Source: Thuidium tamariscinum (lineage: Eukaryota; Streptophyta; Bryopsida; Hypnales; Thuidiaceae). From it: a DNA stretch of 64,000 bases. The notes under the pieces are model-generated. The model was given only the letters and a program-made list of their open reading frames with translations, was not told where the DNA came from and searched no databases. This document shows positions 24,992 to 36,859 of this stretch, in pieces (within the stretch, counting starts at the first letter, position 1; every line of letters starts with the position of its first letter). The DNA is taken from positions 21,080,001 through 21,144,000 of the forward strand of contig OX344753.2 of NCBI GenBank assembly GCA_947034885.2. The letters run 5' to 3'. A program made the translations under genes and the position numbers.

Positions 24992-25639
24992 AAATATTTT
25001 GAGATCTCTTCAAGGAGAAAGAAGGAAACCTTGAAGGGAAAAAAAGCCCAATGTTTTCGGGTTTTAATTCAAGGCAAAACAAACTGAAAAATTGATTAAA
25101 AAAAAAAAAAACATCTTTTAGAGAGTTGCTTGCACTGTTCAGCAGTGGGGTTCTCCAACTCTGGCCGGGATGGATTGTAATCATCTGCCCTGCAAAGGGT
25201 CAGATTTTGAGTCAAATTCTGACCCGCGCGGTGGGGATGCTCTTAAGGGGTTAACACTTAACACCACTGCTTACACAATATTCCAGGGAAAGTGCAAATG
25301 AACCTGAAACCAAAGACAAGATAGACACAAGAATCAAAAGACAAGTCAGAGTGGCGAACCTTCATAAGCACAAAAGAAACAGAGCTTTGAAGGCTGATAT
25401 TCCCTGGAATACCTTAATTTTGAAAATGCAATTCACAGAATCAGTACGATACTATTCAACATTTAATTGGAAGGAATATGTAACTTTTGGGTTGGCATCA
25501 ATGTACTTCCGTGCAAGCAACTCCAGATTGAGAACAGGTAGCAGGACAAGCACTTGCCAATAAGCTCAGAGCTGCACTAATCTGCCCTTCTACCTTAACT
25601 TAGTAGGGCATGAGTGCCTGCATCCCAACTAGCGTTTGG

Positions 25640-25865
25640 GAAGTTTTTTGAGTTTTACCGGCTATTTTCCTCTAATTCCCAAATTGAACCAGTTCTTCAA
25701 GTACAATGTCCGGTTATTTTCTCTATTTTGTATGCAAAATAATTTTTTAAGAGATTTTTTCAATGGTTTTTGGCTGATGTTTTTGAATTGCAATCGGGTT
25801 TTTTTTCCAATTTGACTAGCTAACTTTGAACTAGCCACCAGTTTTTCCCAGACATTGATCCCAAC
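25640..25865 (+). repeat. Dispersed repeat shared with 52.95-53.31 kb
   Basis: GGCTATTTTCCTCTAATTCC, GAACCAGTTCTTCAAGT and GCTAACTTTGAACTAGCCAC recur in order at 52955-53310. Unclassified. Confidence 0.6.
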
Positions 25866-28216
25866 TATAACTCATTCACTTTGCCACTCAATCTTCATTT
25901 AACTTTCTCCTTTTGGCCTTGGATTCTTTGGGAATCATTAACTTCAAATTTACAACACATGCAAATTCATTATCTGCAATATATAAACTACTACAATTGC
26001 AGTGCAACTTGGAGGGGAAGTACTCTCCACCAACGTAAGTCGACATCTTCAGCTAGGTTATAAACAAATCCTCTAAGCTGAAGTCTTTGTTATTGTGTAG
26101 ACATCCTTGATTCCCAAAACTTGTCCTCAATGCTCTATCCATGATGCATGATAACTTTGATATGGCTTGTTGGTTTTTGAAGCAACAAATATGACATGGT
26201 TTGAATTTGTGACAACTGTGCAAGATGTTTGATAATCTTTTGTGGAAAGGTCGTATTGAAAGAGGTCTGATTGTGAATGGGGCACTCTGCAAATGTGAGA
26301 TTCTGGAAACTCTTGTTCCTGGGTGGAACAGGTACCACAGAGCCTACTTTGCATACCGATTGTGTTTCTGGTTAGTATCAGTGCAGTTTGAGATTTGCAT
26401 GATTGTGGACTCCATGATTTCCAAACTGCAGGAGAAAACAAAAGCAGATTGCAATGTGATTTTTCAGCATCAGGAGATAACTTAGATGATGCCCTCAGTT
26501 GGGTTGGGTTTGAAGAAGAAGCATTGACGTAATTAGCACTGAACTGCTTTAGGATTGATTTTGTGCACTGTGGCACCCATATCCTAATTTGCTTAGTACA
26601 ACATCCATGTAAATGCATTGCCATTCAGAAGTGGGTATTTCTTCACATAATGAGGCTCTACTTCCATTCATGACATAAAGTCCCATGATTTGTAAAAATC
26701 GTGCCTCCTTGTTGAGCTTCACCCTCCATGTTGATGCATTTTTTCCCGCAATCCCCTCTTCTTTAAGCATTGTTTGAAATCACATCCATAATCCCACAAG
26801 CCTCGACATCCTTACATCTATCACATTCAACACCAAACAAGTGTTAGTACATGGGCACACATTCAAGGTTACCATTTTGTACAATGAAAAATTGACAAAG
26901 TCAATACCATATGTCCTTTTATACTGCTAAAGAATTTATTTTTTGGGGCATTTAAGTGCCAAATTCTATGTGCTCTGTTCAACCATTGTACTTGGGTCCC
27001 TCTAGATATTCCTCTCTCTTGGGAGGGCATATAGAGACTCCACTATTGGTGTATAATGCCAAAAGAAAAAAGTTTCTAACAAATAGTCAAAAACAATGAC
27101 TAGAAACTCACATATTCCTAGGTAAAATTTGTAAGTTTGTAGGTTGGCAAGGTTGATTATGGACAAAAACTTCAAAGTTTCACTAAGCCTAGCCATTGCT
27201 CTAGAACATATTTCAAACTTTTGTAACCCCGGGTGTAACTCATTCATATGAAATCTCAATATACTCAATTCATTCCAAAATAAGTGTTTAAAGTTTTGTA
27301 GAACACATATGGTACTGATTTCATTGATCGTGTTTGAATTTAAGCATGAATCCAAATTTTATATCACCAAAATCAATGGAGAACATTGCATGAGTTCATT
27401 GCAACCTACTCCAAACAACCTTAAGAAAAACATGAAGTTCAAACAGGACACTTATTTCAGAATGAAGGGTGTAAAATGCTTTTGGATTGTGTTGAAACCC
27501 TCTTGCAAACAGGAACCAAAAAGCTTTCATTTTTGAGGTTCTCATTGTCAAGGTGAAAGTGGTGGTAACCAAGTATGTTGATGTTCACTGAGGAGGCCTG
27601 ATTATTGGCTGAGAAGTGATGGCCACTCACTTAGGCTAAGCTTGGGAACACCACATGACAGCCTTTGTTCCACACATCACAATGGTTGAACAATAGGGTT
27701 GTCACAGCACTTCTAAAGTCCTCTGCATTCCGTGAGAATGAGTACATGGTGCACTAGGAGCAAAAGGCAAACGTGAAATTCTCAGAGAAATTGGAGTGCC
27801 GTTTCCTCTCTTTTTCGGGGTGAAGAAACAGCGTTTTTCAAAAATTTCTCACAGTATTTCTTGAAGTCCTTGGCCTGGCATAAGTATCAAAGCTTCCACC
27901 CAGCTTGGCAAGTTAGAAATTCCAACAGAATCGTTGCAAACAACAAACAGAGGTGTCAAAGCTCCTTCACTCAAAGCGGCTCACAATTGGCTCTACTTTT
28001 GCCTTGCAGATTTCTTTGACTTCACAAAAATCTGGTTCTCGAATTGCTGTGACTACCCCTAATGCCCTTTGGCTGGAGGCCAAGTGCATAGTGGCAAAGA
28101 TGGGAAGACCCAAGTGCCAACCCCTTCCACAGTATGCTCAAATTGGAGATGAGGGAAGGTGGAGTCTCTAGGTGGTAAACCATAGCCACCATCATGTCAT
28201 ATTGGTACACCATGAG
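25866..28216. other. Intergenic, moderate complexity, no gene model
   Basis: Less repetitive than its surroundings. Several frames of 70-165 codons overlap on opposite strands without recognisable domains or consistent splice signals. May contain decayed coding sequence. Confidence 0.35.
26127..26624 (-). other. Unassigned open frame, 165 codons
   Basis: Open frame starting MAMHLHGCCTKQIRIW, rich in Ser, Gln and Cys, without signal peptide, membrane segment or known motif. An 86-codon frame overlaps on the other strand. It lies in the fairly complex block 25.26-28.2 kb that shows no gene model. Probably a chance frame. Confidence 0.15.
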
Positions 28217-28395
28217 GGTTGCTATTATGTGAGCTTAGAAGTATGAGCCCATGAGCTAAAAGGCCATACATCTGTAATATAAGTCTCTATATTATAGTAA
28301 CCTTCTATGATAATAGTGTATATATGCTATGAATACCTATATTTTATATATATAAGACTCACATGCTCATATTTTCATGCTCACATACTAGCACC
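28217..28395. mobile_element. MITE with GGTTGCTATTATGTGAGC ends, copy 1
   Basis: About 179 bp, left GGTTGCTATTATGTGAGC, right rc GGTGCTAGTATGTGAGC. The interior alternates CTATATTATAGTAACC and ATATATGC-like steps. A matching copy lies at 41.1 kb. Confidence 0.65.
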
Positions 28396-28532
28396 ATTAG
28401 TACACCACCACCACATTTGCCCGCACTGTGACCAACCCAAAATACCACTAGTACATTCGCCCACTCTGCCTACCTTGTTGTTGGCATTCTATGTGACAAT
28501 GTTGTTCATGAACTATAATTGAGGTTAACATA

Positions 28533-28805
28533 AGGTGGGTACATCCAAAAGTGCCACAAATTGGTATTGTACCTAGTTACTATTATAAAGCTATTCAAAT
28601 TTTTATATAGTCTTATTGGCAAATGAAAGCACATTCCAATGCATCAAAGAACACAACATTTGGATACAATGTGCAAAAGTTATTAAGAATCAAAGTTTGT
28701 TTCTAAAAGTGTCATCTATAATCTATGTACATAACCCATTTTCGAAATGTACACAGACTGTACATGGCGCTTTCAAGTGAGTTGCGTTTTTGGGTGTATC
28801 CACCT
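28533..28805. mobile_element. TA-flanked MITE, AGGTAGG family, copy 3 (inverted)
   Basis: 273 bp, TA on both sides, ends AGGTGGGTACATCCAAAAG and rc TTTTTGGGTGTATCCACCT. The interior is in reverse orientation relative to copies 1 and 2 (GGCAAATGAAAGCACATTCC is the complement of their CTTTCACTTGCC segment). Confidence 0.9.
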
Positions 28806-29257
28806 TAGTTATTGAATTTTCTACAAATATAGTTGCAAAAGCTAAGTAGTGGCCTTATGATCTTTTATGAGTTGACCTTGTAATACCACTATAAATACTA
28901 AGACAATATTAGTGTCCAATAAATGACAAAGAATCCATCATCAATCTTGTCAATGGTGGCATTTTCTCAAAAGTTGAACAATATTGTTGACATTCATTTT
29001 ATAAGAAAGCTACATAAGTCTTCTTTCATTTCAATAATGGTGATCATCAAAATTATATTACACAAATAAAAAAATTATTCTTGTTACAAGATCTAATCAA
29101 TAAAATAAGAGCTATACTCAAACATTCAAGTCTTTTGGGGGTTAATAGACAACTTAGAAGTGGAAACAATTATTTTAATTTATAACTAAACCATTTCTCC
29201 CTAGAAGCCCTAGCTTTAAATACATCATTCATGACTATATTTGCTAAAATGGCATAT

Positions 29258-29542
29258 ATGGCAAATTTCGTTAAAATGGCGGTATTCTTTATGCCATTTT
29301 TCAAACCACATAGTCTGAACTAAAAAATGACATCTAGGACTAGTATAGATTTCAAGCATCTAGGACACATGTAGATTTCCAAAATCTATTACATATTTAA
29401 ATTTCAGACCACGCAATCTAAAATATCTTGGATTGGTATAGATTTCAAAAATCTATGGCTATTTTAGATTTCCAACCGTGTGGTCTCAATTGTCAAAAGT
29501 GTCAAACTAATGGAATACCACCGTTTTATTGAAATTTGCCAT
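29258..29542. mobile_element. MITE, ATGGCAAATTT family, copy 4
   Basis: 285 bp, ends ATGGCAAATTTCGTTAAAAT and rc TTTTATTGAAATTTGCCAT, with GGCGGTATTC / GGAATACCACCG inside. Flanked by ATAT on both sides, though low complexity weakens that as evidence. Confidence 0.75.
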
Positions 29543-29774
29543 ATATGTGTCAAAGTACCAAAATCTTAAGGTGCAAGTAGCATAAAACACATCCTCTATG
29601 AGAAGACAATGGAAAGCTTAGAAGTGAAAACAATAGTACTCTTGTGACAAGGAAGAGGAGCCATATGAGGAAAAGAAGTCATCATGGTGATACCATGATT
29701 GCAAAAACTGAGTCTATGCTTTGTTCAATGTTACTATGTATACCATGTATATGTTGAAAATGAGGGGATGAAAT

Positions 29775-30052
29775 CACTATAAGAAACCGTCATTTTTGGT
29801 GATGAGCCCTAATTTATTATGACGGATTTTAGGTGATGTCAATGTTGACAACCCAAAATTTTTGTGTGAACAAAAATGTCCAATGTAACATCAATGTTAA
29901 CATAAAAACATTGGACTGTCAACATTGATGTTACCTAATTACCTTGGACATTTTTATTGACATAAATTTTTTGGGTTGTCAACATTGACATCACCTAAAA
30001 TTCGTCATAAAAAATTAGGACTTGTCATATAAAATACGGATTTCTTATAGTG
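29775..30052. mobile_element. CACTA foldback MITE
   Basis: 278 bp, CACTATAAGAAACCG ... TTTCTTATAGTG, flanked by AAT on both sides. The arms pair over about 100 bp (TTTTAGGTGATGTCAATGTT against its complement). A degraded relative of its interior (CAACCCA, ACATCCAATGTAACAATG) lies at about 6560-6730. Confidence 0.92.
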
Positions 30053-31202
30053 AATCCAAATGAGAAAACATGCATATTGTATTATCCCAAGTGTACTACA
30101 ATTATGATTTGGAAGTTAATGAAATCCAAAGCTAACCACTCCATAAATCAATGGTTGAGGTGATTTTTATAAAACCCTTAAAAAATTCAATTGTACTTCT
30201 TTTTTGAATCACAATGATTTCAATGTTTTGTTGCATCTTGATGTACACTCTCATTAGTATCTCAAAAAGTCAACATACGTATGCCTTCAAAATTTTACAT
30301 ATAGAGAAAAATATAAGTAATTTTTATTTAATTGGCATTTGAAGATCCTCGCTGAATCAAAGACTTGAGATAGGTTATTCCATTTACTATTATAAAAGAT
30401 CAATAGGTTACAAATTTGACCCATTGTTCCATCTCCTTTGAATATATTTGAATATATTTGTTCTATTACACAATTAATACAAATAATTTTGATTTGTATT
30501 TAGCAACAAAAACAATAATTTTTATTGCAATCTTTATGAATTCAAGATGTTTGTTTGTAAGAGCATTTACATAGTACATTTGTTTTAATTATAAGTGATA
30601 TAATATGATATGACAACAACAATTTCATATCGAAATCTTGACAATGTATTATAATTTTGTTTCTTTCATTTGTCAATATTTGATAGCATACTCTATATAT
30701 TATTGATAGTCTATAACATACCTACTATATATACATATACACATATAACGCATTACTAAATGATTGGATTTCAATTAAGAGTACTCTTTCAAAATAACTC
30801 AAAATTTTGGTAAGAAATTTTGTTCACTCATTTTTGACATATGACACAAGGAGTGAAATTGAACATAGCATAGACTTAGTTTTTGCAATCATGATAAACC
30901 TAAGAATGCTTGCAATGGCTATGCTTATAATGCCAATTTTGTCGAGTGATGGAGAATTTGATGACATCGTTCTCTCTAGAATGTCTTTAACCCTTAAGCA
31001 CTTTGACATCCATATCCAAGACAGTGAATGGAGGGCTTGCAAGCTTTGTTTTGTCCAACTAACTTCTCATTCATACAATGCAATACTTGAATGTTGAAAA
31101 CACAACCTTTCTTAATAACCAATTTCATGAAACTGCGGTGAATGATATATTTGTGCAAAGATATAAGCAAAACCGTGCCAAAATTTAAAAATAAGGCATT
31201 TA
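30053..31202. other. Intergenic, AT-rich
   Basis: AT-rich sequence with TTGAATATA duplications near 30440. The overlapping plus and minus frames at 30807-31257 have no recognisable content. Confidence 0.45.
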
Positions 31203-31475
31203 AGGTAGGTACACCCAAAAAAGCCCTATTCCTAAAAGTGCCATCTACAGTGCACATACATTTCCAAAATCAATCATGTTCACAGGCTGTAAATGGCGCT
31301 TTCAGAAACAAGCTTTGACCATTAATAACTTCTGCATACAATATCCAAATCCTGTATTCTTTGGTGCGTTGGAACATGCTTTCACTTGCCAACAAGACTG
31401 CATAAAAATCTGAACTAGCTAATAACAGGAACTAAGCACAGTATGAATAAGTGGCGCTTTGGGGTGTACCTACCT
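31203..31475. mobile_element. TA-flanked MITE, AGGTAGG family, copy 4
   Basis: 273 bp, TA on both sides, ends AGGTAGGTACACCCAAAAA and rc TTTGGGGTGTACCTACCT. Interior matches copies 1 and 2 closely. It lies about 1.1 kb upstream of the ribonuclease start codon. Confidence 0.9.
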
Positions 31476-32573
31476 TAAGGGTTAAAATGTTAGTTGTTTG
31501 TTTGGTAGCAATACAGCGCTGGTCACTGCTACGACGCTACAGCCATTTAGGAGTCGTTGAGAATCTCGAACTTTCAACACAAGCGTCTTCCAATTTCCGA
31601 ACAAGGACAGGCGTTTGTTCAACTAAAACGCTGGAATTGTGAGTATTCGATTCGCTCTAACTTGTGGGTGTGTAATTTATCTGTATCACATTTGCAGCGA
31701 CCCTTAGAAACATTCTTGAGGTACTCTCTGAAGGCCTGAACCCCCTTGGATCTGGCCATTAAAATAATCTAGATTGCTATTGGACACGAGCTTGACCTGA
31801 TGATGACGTAGTCTCTGCAAAGGCACTTTCTCAAGTACTAAAAACTTTAGCTGCATGAGTCAAGTCTTGACGGGGATTCAGATATCTTTCAGTATATGAT
31901 TCAAGTATGATTCCATATTCTCTACAGAAGAGAGGGATGCACGCTTAGTCCAACTGCTTTCGTAGGTGGATGATCGCATGTGCAGTAAACTGTGAGCCCA
32001 AATTGACGAGTAATAATTGTGCCAAAATAAAAAGAGCAAATAGAAATGTGCAAGCAGCCTTCACGTTACAGCAGAAGCCACATTGCAGGAGCACGTGCGA
32101 TCCATTGTCTGTAATATACAAGTTTTGTGGATTTTGTGATCCATACCTTGAGTACACTCCATCTGAAAGCCGTTTCAGACACACTTTTCATAGAGAGTAT
32201 CCTCTGGTATATACTGGGTGTCGAGAGTCTAAAGAAGTTGGTTTCTAAGCGGGGAATTCAGTACGCAGTAAGGTATGGATATGACGTTGTTGGAGTTCGT
32301 AACGTACTAAGTAGCTTCGTTTTTGGGTTTTCAAGGTTACAGTATTAGACGAACGATCTGCAATTACTTCAAGGTACTATATTAGCCGATCGATGAGATT
32401 TATCTCGAGTGGTTCAGAAGGTTCTGGGAAACGAGGTGATGTGATAGACAGATCTGGTTGTGCTTCTGAAGGGATTTTGAGTTGAGATTCGTGCAGTTGC
32501 TTGAATTAGGGTTTGCGATGAATTGAACAGGTGTTTTGGGTGTACAGGTAGGGAGCTTGAAAGAGAAACAGCC
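31476..32573 (+). promoter_or_regulatory. Upstream region and leader of the ribonuclease gene
   Basis: Single-copy-looking, balanced composition. A weak TATA-like CTATATTA lies at 32377-32384, about 190 bp before the ATG, and a minimal uORF (ATG AAT TGA) at 32518. No specific cis-element can be claimed. The frames at 31970-32348 are not supported. Confidence 0.3.
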
Positions 32574-33671
32574 ATGGCTTCCAGAATGCTACTAGTGGTC
32601 CTTTTCCTTTGGAGCTCGCTCTGCGTTGCAGTGGTGCAGGCTCAGGACTTCGATTTCTTCTACTTCGTGCAACAGGTGGGATGCTCTACCTTGTCTTGGG
32701 CCGCAAGTTGTATAAGTTAAGAAGCAGCTTCAAATGATATGATCGAGGGGTCAATCAATTCATGCATATTGCTCAGAGAATTGAACAGTCTGCTGTTAAT
32801 CTACTGACTTTTTTTGGAGATGGGAGCAGTGGCCTGGTTCGTATTGCGACACAAGGCAAGGCTGTTGTTTCCCTCTCAGTACTGCTCCGAAGGCGGTGTT
32901 TGGCATTCATGGCCTTTGGCCCAATTACAATGACGGCACTTATCCCTCTTCCTGTGGCAACGAGCCTTTCAATCCGCAGACGGTATCGTTACTCCTCTCT
33001 GCTCTTCCAATTCATTGCGCCCGGTAGGGTTTAAGGGCTTTCTCTTTTCCCGTGAATGAATTGTTCTTCCATCCCTTTGTCTGAAGCGCAGTGATCGGTG
33101 GCTTGCAAATGCAGGTGAATGATGTGTTAGCCAAGATGGACGATGATTGGGGTTCACTGGCTTGTCCCTCCAGTGACAGCAAAAGCTTTTGGAGTCACGA
33201 ATGGAGCAAGCACGGCACTTGCTCGGGCTTGGCACAACATGATTACTTCCAGTCTGCGATTGATCTTTACGGCAACTACGATATCACCGGCGCCCTTGCG
33301 AATGCAGGTATTCGCTCGATCTTGTTTTACAAATCTTCTTCAGTACTGTGCAACGGCGACCCGCGATCTTTTTCTGGGGCAATTTCATTTGAAAATCTTG
33401 TGCGCTTTGTTGTTCAGGTATCTCCCCAGATGGGAGTCAATATCAAATAGCGGACATTCGCAACGCCATTGGCGGTGCTCTCAATGGCCATCTCCCAGGA
33501 ATTGAATGCAACAAGGATCAACAAGGCAACCGACAACTGTACCAAGTTTACATTTGCGTTGCCACGGACGGATCCACTCTGATTGACTGCCCCATCCTTC
33601 CTGGTAATGAATGCAAAGGCTCGGTGGAGTTTCCTGTCTTCAACGGATTGCCGAGTCTTCAGCGAGTGTGA
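32574..33671 (+). CDS. S-like ribonuclease, RNase T2 family, four exons
   Basis: Secreted endoribonuclease that cleaves single-stranded RNA through a 2',3'-cyclic phosphate. Model: exons 32574-32675, 32830-32982, 33115-33307 and 33418-33671, all introns GT-AG, stop TGA at 33669, giving 233 aa, the usual family size. Residues 1-23 are a signal peptide (hydrophobic core, cleavage after VQA), and the mature protein starts [17 protein letters not shown]. Catalytic box CAS I (FGIHGLWP) is at 58-65 with His61. CAS II ([12 protein letters not shown]) is at 110-121 with Glu114 and His118. The C-terminal half keeps family landmarks such as PGIECN and LYQVYICV. The first two introns fall between codons and the third after base 1 of a Gly codon. 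The ATG was chosen because the signal peptide follows directly; a two-codon uORF lies at 32518-32526 if the leader extends that far. No break is seen, so it looks functional. S-like RNases are usually apoplastic or vacuolar and serve phosphate recycling, wounding or senescence. The family call is firm; the role is inferred. Confidence 0.95.
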
Positions 33672-34073
33672 GCGCCAATCCAAATGAGGCGCAGTCTCCG
33701 AACCTAGATTGGTTGAACATCTGAGTACTGAAATTGATTTTCCAATCAGGTTGCATGGCATCTACAGGATTCTATCTATTGCATAAAAATTGTGGCAGAT
33801 TTCATAGCAGTTGCTCAGAAAGGACACTGCCTTGAGTTTCCAGTTTCCAGATGTATGGATTATCGTTGAGAAAGAGGGACAGGAATCAGCACAACTATCG
33901 TTGTGAGAAACCTTTTCAACACGTCCTGAGCTTTTGCGTTGAGGATTTTGGCTTGGCTTGGTATTGCTTGTGCTTTCATCTGGAAAAAAGTTGTGGGCAT
34001 GAATCATTTGTGAGAGCTACTTTCATAACTGGAAATGGAAGGTCGGCTAATTGTGTGGGGGTTAGAAGAAATG

Positions 34074-35032
34074 AAGCCTTTTTTTTAAATTTTAAAACAA
34101 ATGGCGAACCATTGCATTAAAAAGAACCAAGTACAAGCAGCCAAGCCCGGAGGCTGGATAAAAAAAAACCCGGCCAGGACCACAAACAAATAGAGAGCCA
34201 AAACCACTAGGAAAAGATGCACGAGGGAGGGCCCTCATTGATTCAGTGAATGGAGTCCCCTTCCTTGTAGGAAAGGATAGGGTGTAACCAGATGCTATAG
34301 AATTGATGCCAAATATCATCAGCAAAACGGGGTCGGGAATGCATTACTCGTTGGGTTTTGAAGAGGGCAGCTCAGCTATAGTCTAAAAGGGCGTTCCATA
34401 GAGTGGATTGAAGCAGTTGAGTGGGCCATCTTTCCTGGGCAAATACTAAGTGATTTCTAGAAATCCAACATAGCCAAAGAGTTGCTCCACGAAGTAGAGT
34501 CCAAATAATACGGACTTTGCGAAATTTCCTAGGCAAGGAAGAACCAAGATGCATTGGATGGCATTGAGTCTATTCAAGGGACTTTGAGGAGGGGAGGAAC
34601 CTCGAAGATGATGTACAAATAGATTGCATGTAGTCCCAAATATCTTGTGATCTCAGGCAACAAAAAACCCAATGAAGTGGAGTCTCGATATCACCCGCCG
34701 AGCAATAGAGGCACTTAACATCAATACTTGGGGCAATTTGTGCTCTCCAAGAGTTAACTGCAATGGCATTGTGCCAAATGGACCATATAAACGTTGTGTC
34801 CTTTGGAGGCCTTCTTTTCATCCAAGTATCTCTCCATATTGGTGAAAAATGATCGGATAAGAGACTAGCCCACTTGGAAGGGATGGTTCGTTTCGGAGAA
34901 GCCGAGCTAGTGAGAAGCTTACGTCCCAAATGAAGCCTTTTTGAAACGAAAAGTGCAAAGTGTTTTAACCTTGTAATGCTACTACAGACACTAAGTGTCC
35001 AAAAGATGAGAGAGAATTTTTGCATGGAAGAT
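34074..35032 (-). mobile_element. 5'-truncated L1-like LINE, 3' part with zf-RVT domain
   Basis: The minus strand at 35025-34570 encodes a reverse-transcriptase zinc-binding domain: IWSIWHNAIAVNSW, then CLYCSAGDIETPLHWVFCC, then IWDYM, the Cys/His pattern that follows plant LINE reverse transcriptase. The next open stretch (34554-34372, another frame) gives WTLLRG and WISRNHLVFA followed by LWNALLDYS, also usual after this domain. So the ORF is frameshifted and broken, and the reverse transcriptase and endonuclease parts are missing. The 3' end at 34100-34076 has the family tail (AATGCAATGG, CATTTGTTTTAAAA) and an A-run read on the minus strand. AGAAATG at 34067-34073 and again at 35033-35039 fits a 7-bp target-site duplication, so this is one truncated insertion about 400 bp downstream of the ribonuclease stop. 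Confidence 0.85.
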
Positions 35033-35316
35033 AGAAATGCAATTGTTCATCCTTGGAATTTTGTGCAGAAAAAAAAGAGGTCATGAACAATAGTTTGGTC
35101 TCCAATGAATACTTTTGAGTTTTTTTATAGTCAATGATTCACATTGTTACCAAAAAGATGATTTTTACATTGGACCAATTATTCTTCCAAGGTCAACCCC
35201 AAAACATGCATATGGCCAAGAAGCAACTAATGAACGACTTTCATAAAAGTTGTACTAACTTATAAAGAATGCGACAATTCATCTTGAAATCCTATAGAGA
35301 GTTTTCTATTGGCAAA

Positions 35317-35533
35317 CACTAGAAGAAAATTGTCAAAAACTGTGTTTTTTCCAACATAACCATGTCAAGTGGGTTATGTTGAAAACTGCATTGTAAACCC
35401 AGTGAAAATGCAGAAAAAACGCAGATTTGCATTTTTCTGTGTTTTCACTGAGTTTACAACGCAGTTTTCAACATAACCCACTTGACATGGTTATGTTGGA
35501 AAAAACACAGTTTTTGACAATTTTCTTCTAGTG
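35317..35533. mobile_element. CACTA foldback MITE, near-perfect hairpin
   Basis: 217 bp, CACTAGAAGAAAATTGTC ... GACAATTTTCTTCTAGTG, flanked by AAA on both sides. The arms pair almost perfectly for about 75 bp and partly beyond, leaving a short loop near 35425. Low divergence between the arms suggests a fairly recent hairpin. Confidence 0.92.
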
Positions 35534-36859
35534 AAACTACTTGAATGATAGACTTTATCCTTTGTGGGTTGTTTTTAGATGAAACTTCAAATGGAAACTT
35601 TTAGACAATTCTTTTTATAATGTAATGGATTCAAAAGGGATAACAAAATTGTTCAAGTTTTTCATTTCTAAGTTAATTTAATTTAGATGCAATATGAAAA
35701 CTTTCATTTGAAAGTGCCTTCATAGTGATATACATTAGGCATTTCCAATATCTAATATTCATTAAATAATCTCCATAATGACAAACTATTGGGAAAACAA
35801 AATAGAAGAATGTACTATATTGTACTTTTGCCTATTATCTATATAAATGTTAGGAAGTAATACAAGAATTTTCAATATATACAAGAATGAAGAAGTAACA
35901 AGTTCTTAAAGGAGGAGACTTATTTCAACTTATTTTATCCAAAATATGGAGGTTAGGACAATTTGGAATTAATCTTATTTACATTTTTTTCTTCACTTAA
36001 ACTTAAAAAGATTTTATTTATCTTAAGAATATAGTAATTCTTTTGTTATCATAGTAACACCAATTCATTATTGACTTTCTCCTCATTTGAAACCAATTCT
36101 ATTCAAAGTGCATAGAAAGATATGTCAAGCTAGACTAAGATATGGTGTTCAAGTAACTAAATCATTATCCTCTAAGCATCCAAATGGCTACAAAAGGTCT
36201 GACTCCTTATAAAAATAGTTAAAGCTTAGAAGTTTCAAGGGAAATATTGTAATGTATGACAATAAGGAAAAAGGTTTGATTTTGGTCATCCTACAAATTA
36301 AGCACTCACTAATTATATACCAAATAAAGAAATATTGGAAGTACAGAAGTTGTTGAACAAAATCAGTAGTTGAAAATACTTTTTTAAAAAAAATAGGTTA
36401 ATAGGTGAAAATTTTGGAAGGTATTGTAAATGTTTTTTTAGCTTCTAAAGATAACTCTTTATTTTCCAAGGTTATATATTTGATTTTGATATTGTTCCAA
36501 CCTTTCCTAACAAAATTCATCCACGAAAAATGTTACTTTAACATCCAATGTTTACAAAGCCAAAATAAATCTTTTAAGTCTAAGAGAACCACAAACTACT
36601 TTTTAGAATGAAAAAAGTAGAAATAACTCATAATGTGAGGAATTAGAAGTGAATTAGGAAATTAAATGGAATTCACAATATTATTTGATAGAAAATGAAT
36701 TGGATCAATTAGGTCTTGAAACTACAATTGCATGCAATAGTTATTTATATTTATATACATGTGTGCCTACTAATCTTTGTATAATATGTAGAAATATGAG
36801 AAAGAATTGCAAAAGATGTGTCCTTCATGTCTCTTGAATAGCACTCACAATGTTCATTA
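35534..36859. other. Intergenic, AT-rich
   Basis: No repeat termini and no gene recognised. Confidence 0.45.

Larger units (their letters stand above)
24330..25242. mobile_element. PIF/Harbinger-type element with internal palindromes
   Basis: 913 bp, ends GACCATCCCCACTGCAGC and rc GAGCATCCCCACCGCGCG, both followed by TCAGAATTTG-CTC, flanked by TTA on both sides. The GAGCATCCCCA terminus and TTA duplication are typical of plant Harbinger-like elements. No transposase frame; short frames inside are palindrome artefacts. Its interior holds the inverted repeats at 24655-24991. Confidence 0.9.
23020..25255. mobile_element. TTAA-type repeat interrupted by two younger elements
   Basis: Segments 23020-23680, 24249-24329 and 25243-25255 join to one family member: CTACAAGATCCTACAGTTAT before the first insertion, and GGAACTTA / AGGGGTTAACAC around the second. 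The Stowaway-type element at 23681 and the Harbinger-type element at 24330 were therefore inserted later. Confidence 0.6.

Noticed and set aside
24878-25184. Frames of 69 and 89 codons on opposite strands
   Set aside because: Produced by the palindrome and the Harbinger-type element interior.
32377-32384. TATA box for the ribonuclease gene
   Set aside because: CTATATTA fits loosely and lies at a plausible distance, but such strings are common in this AT-rich DNA; mentioned only as a hint.
33091-33505. Plus-strand frames of 119-120 codons in the ribonuclease region
   Set aside because: One runs through exon 3 into the third intron and the other is out of frame; the spliced model explains the sequence.
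33414-33761. 115-codon minus-strand frame
   Set aside because: Antisense to the last ribonuclease exon; no recognisable content.
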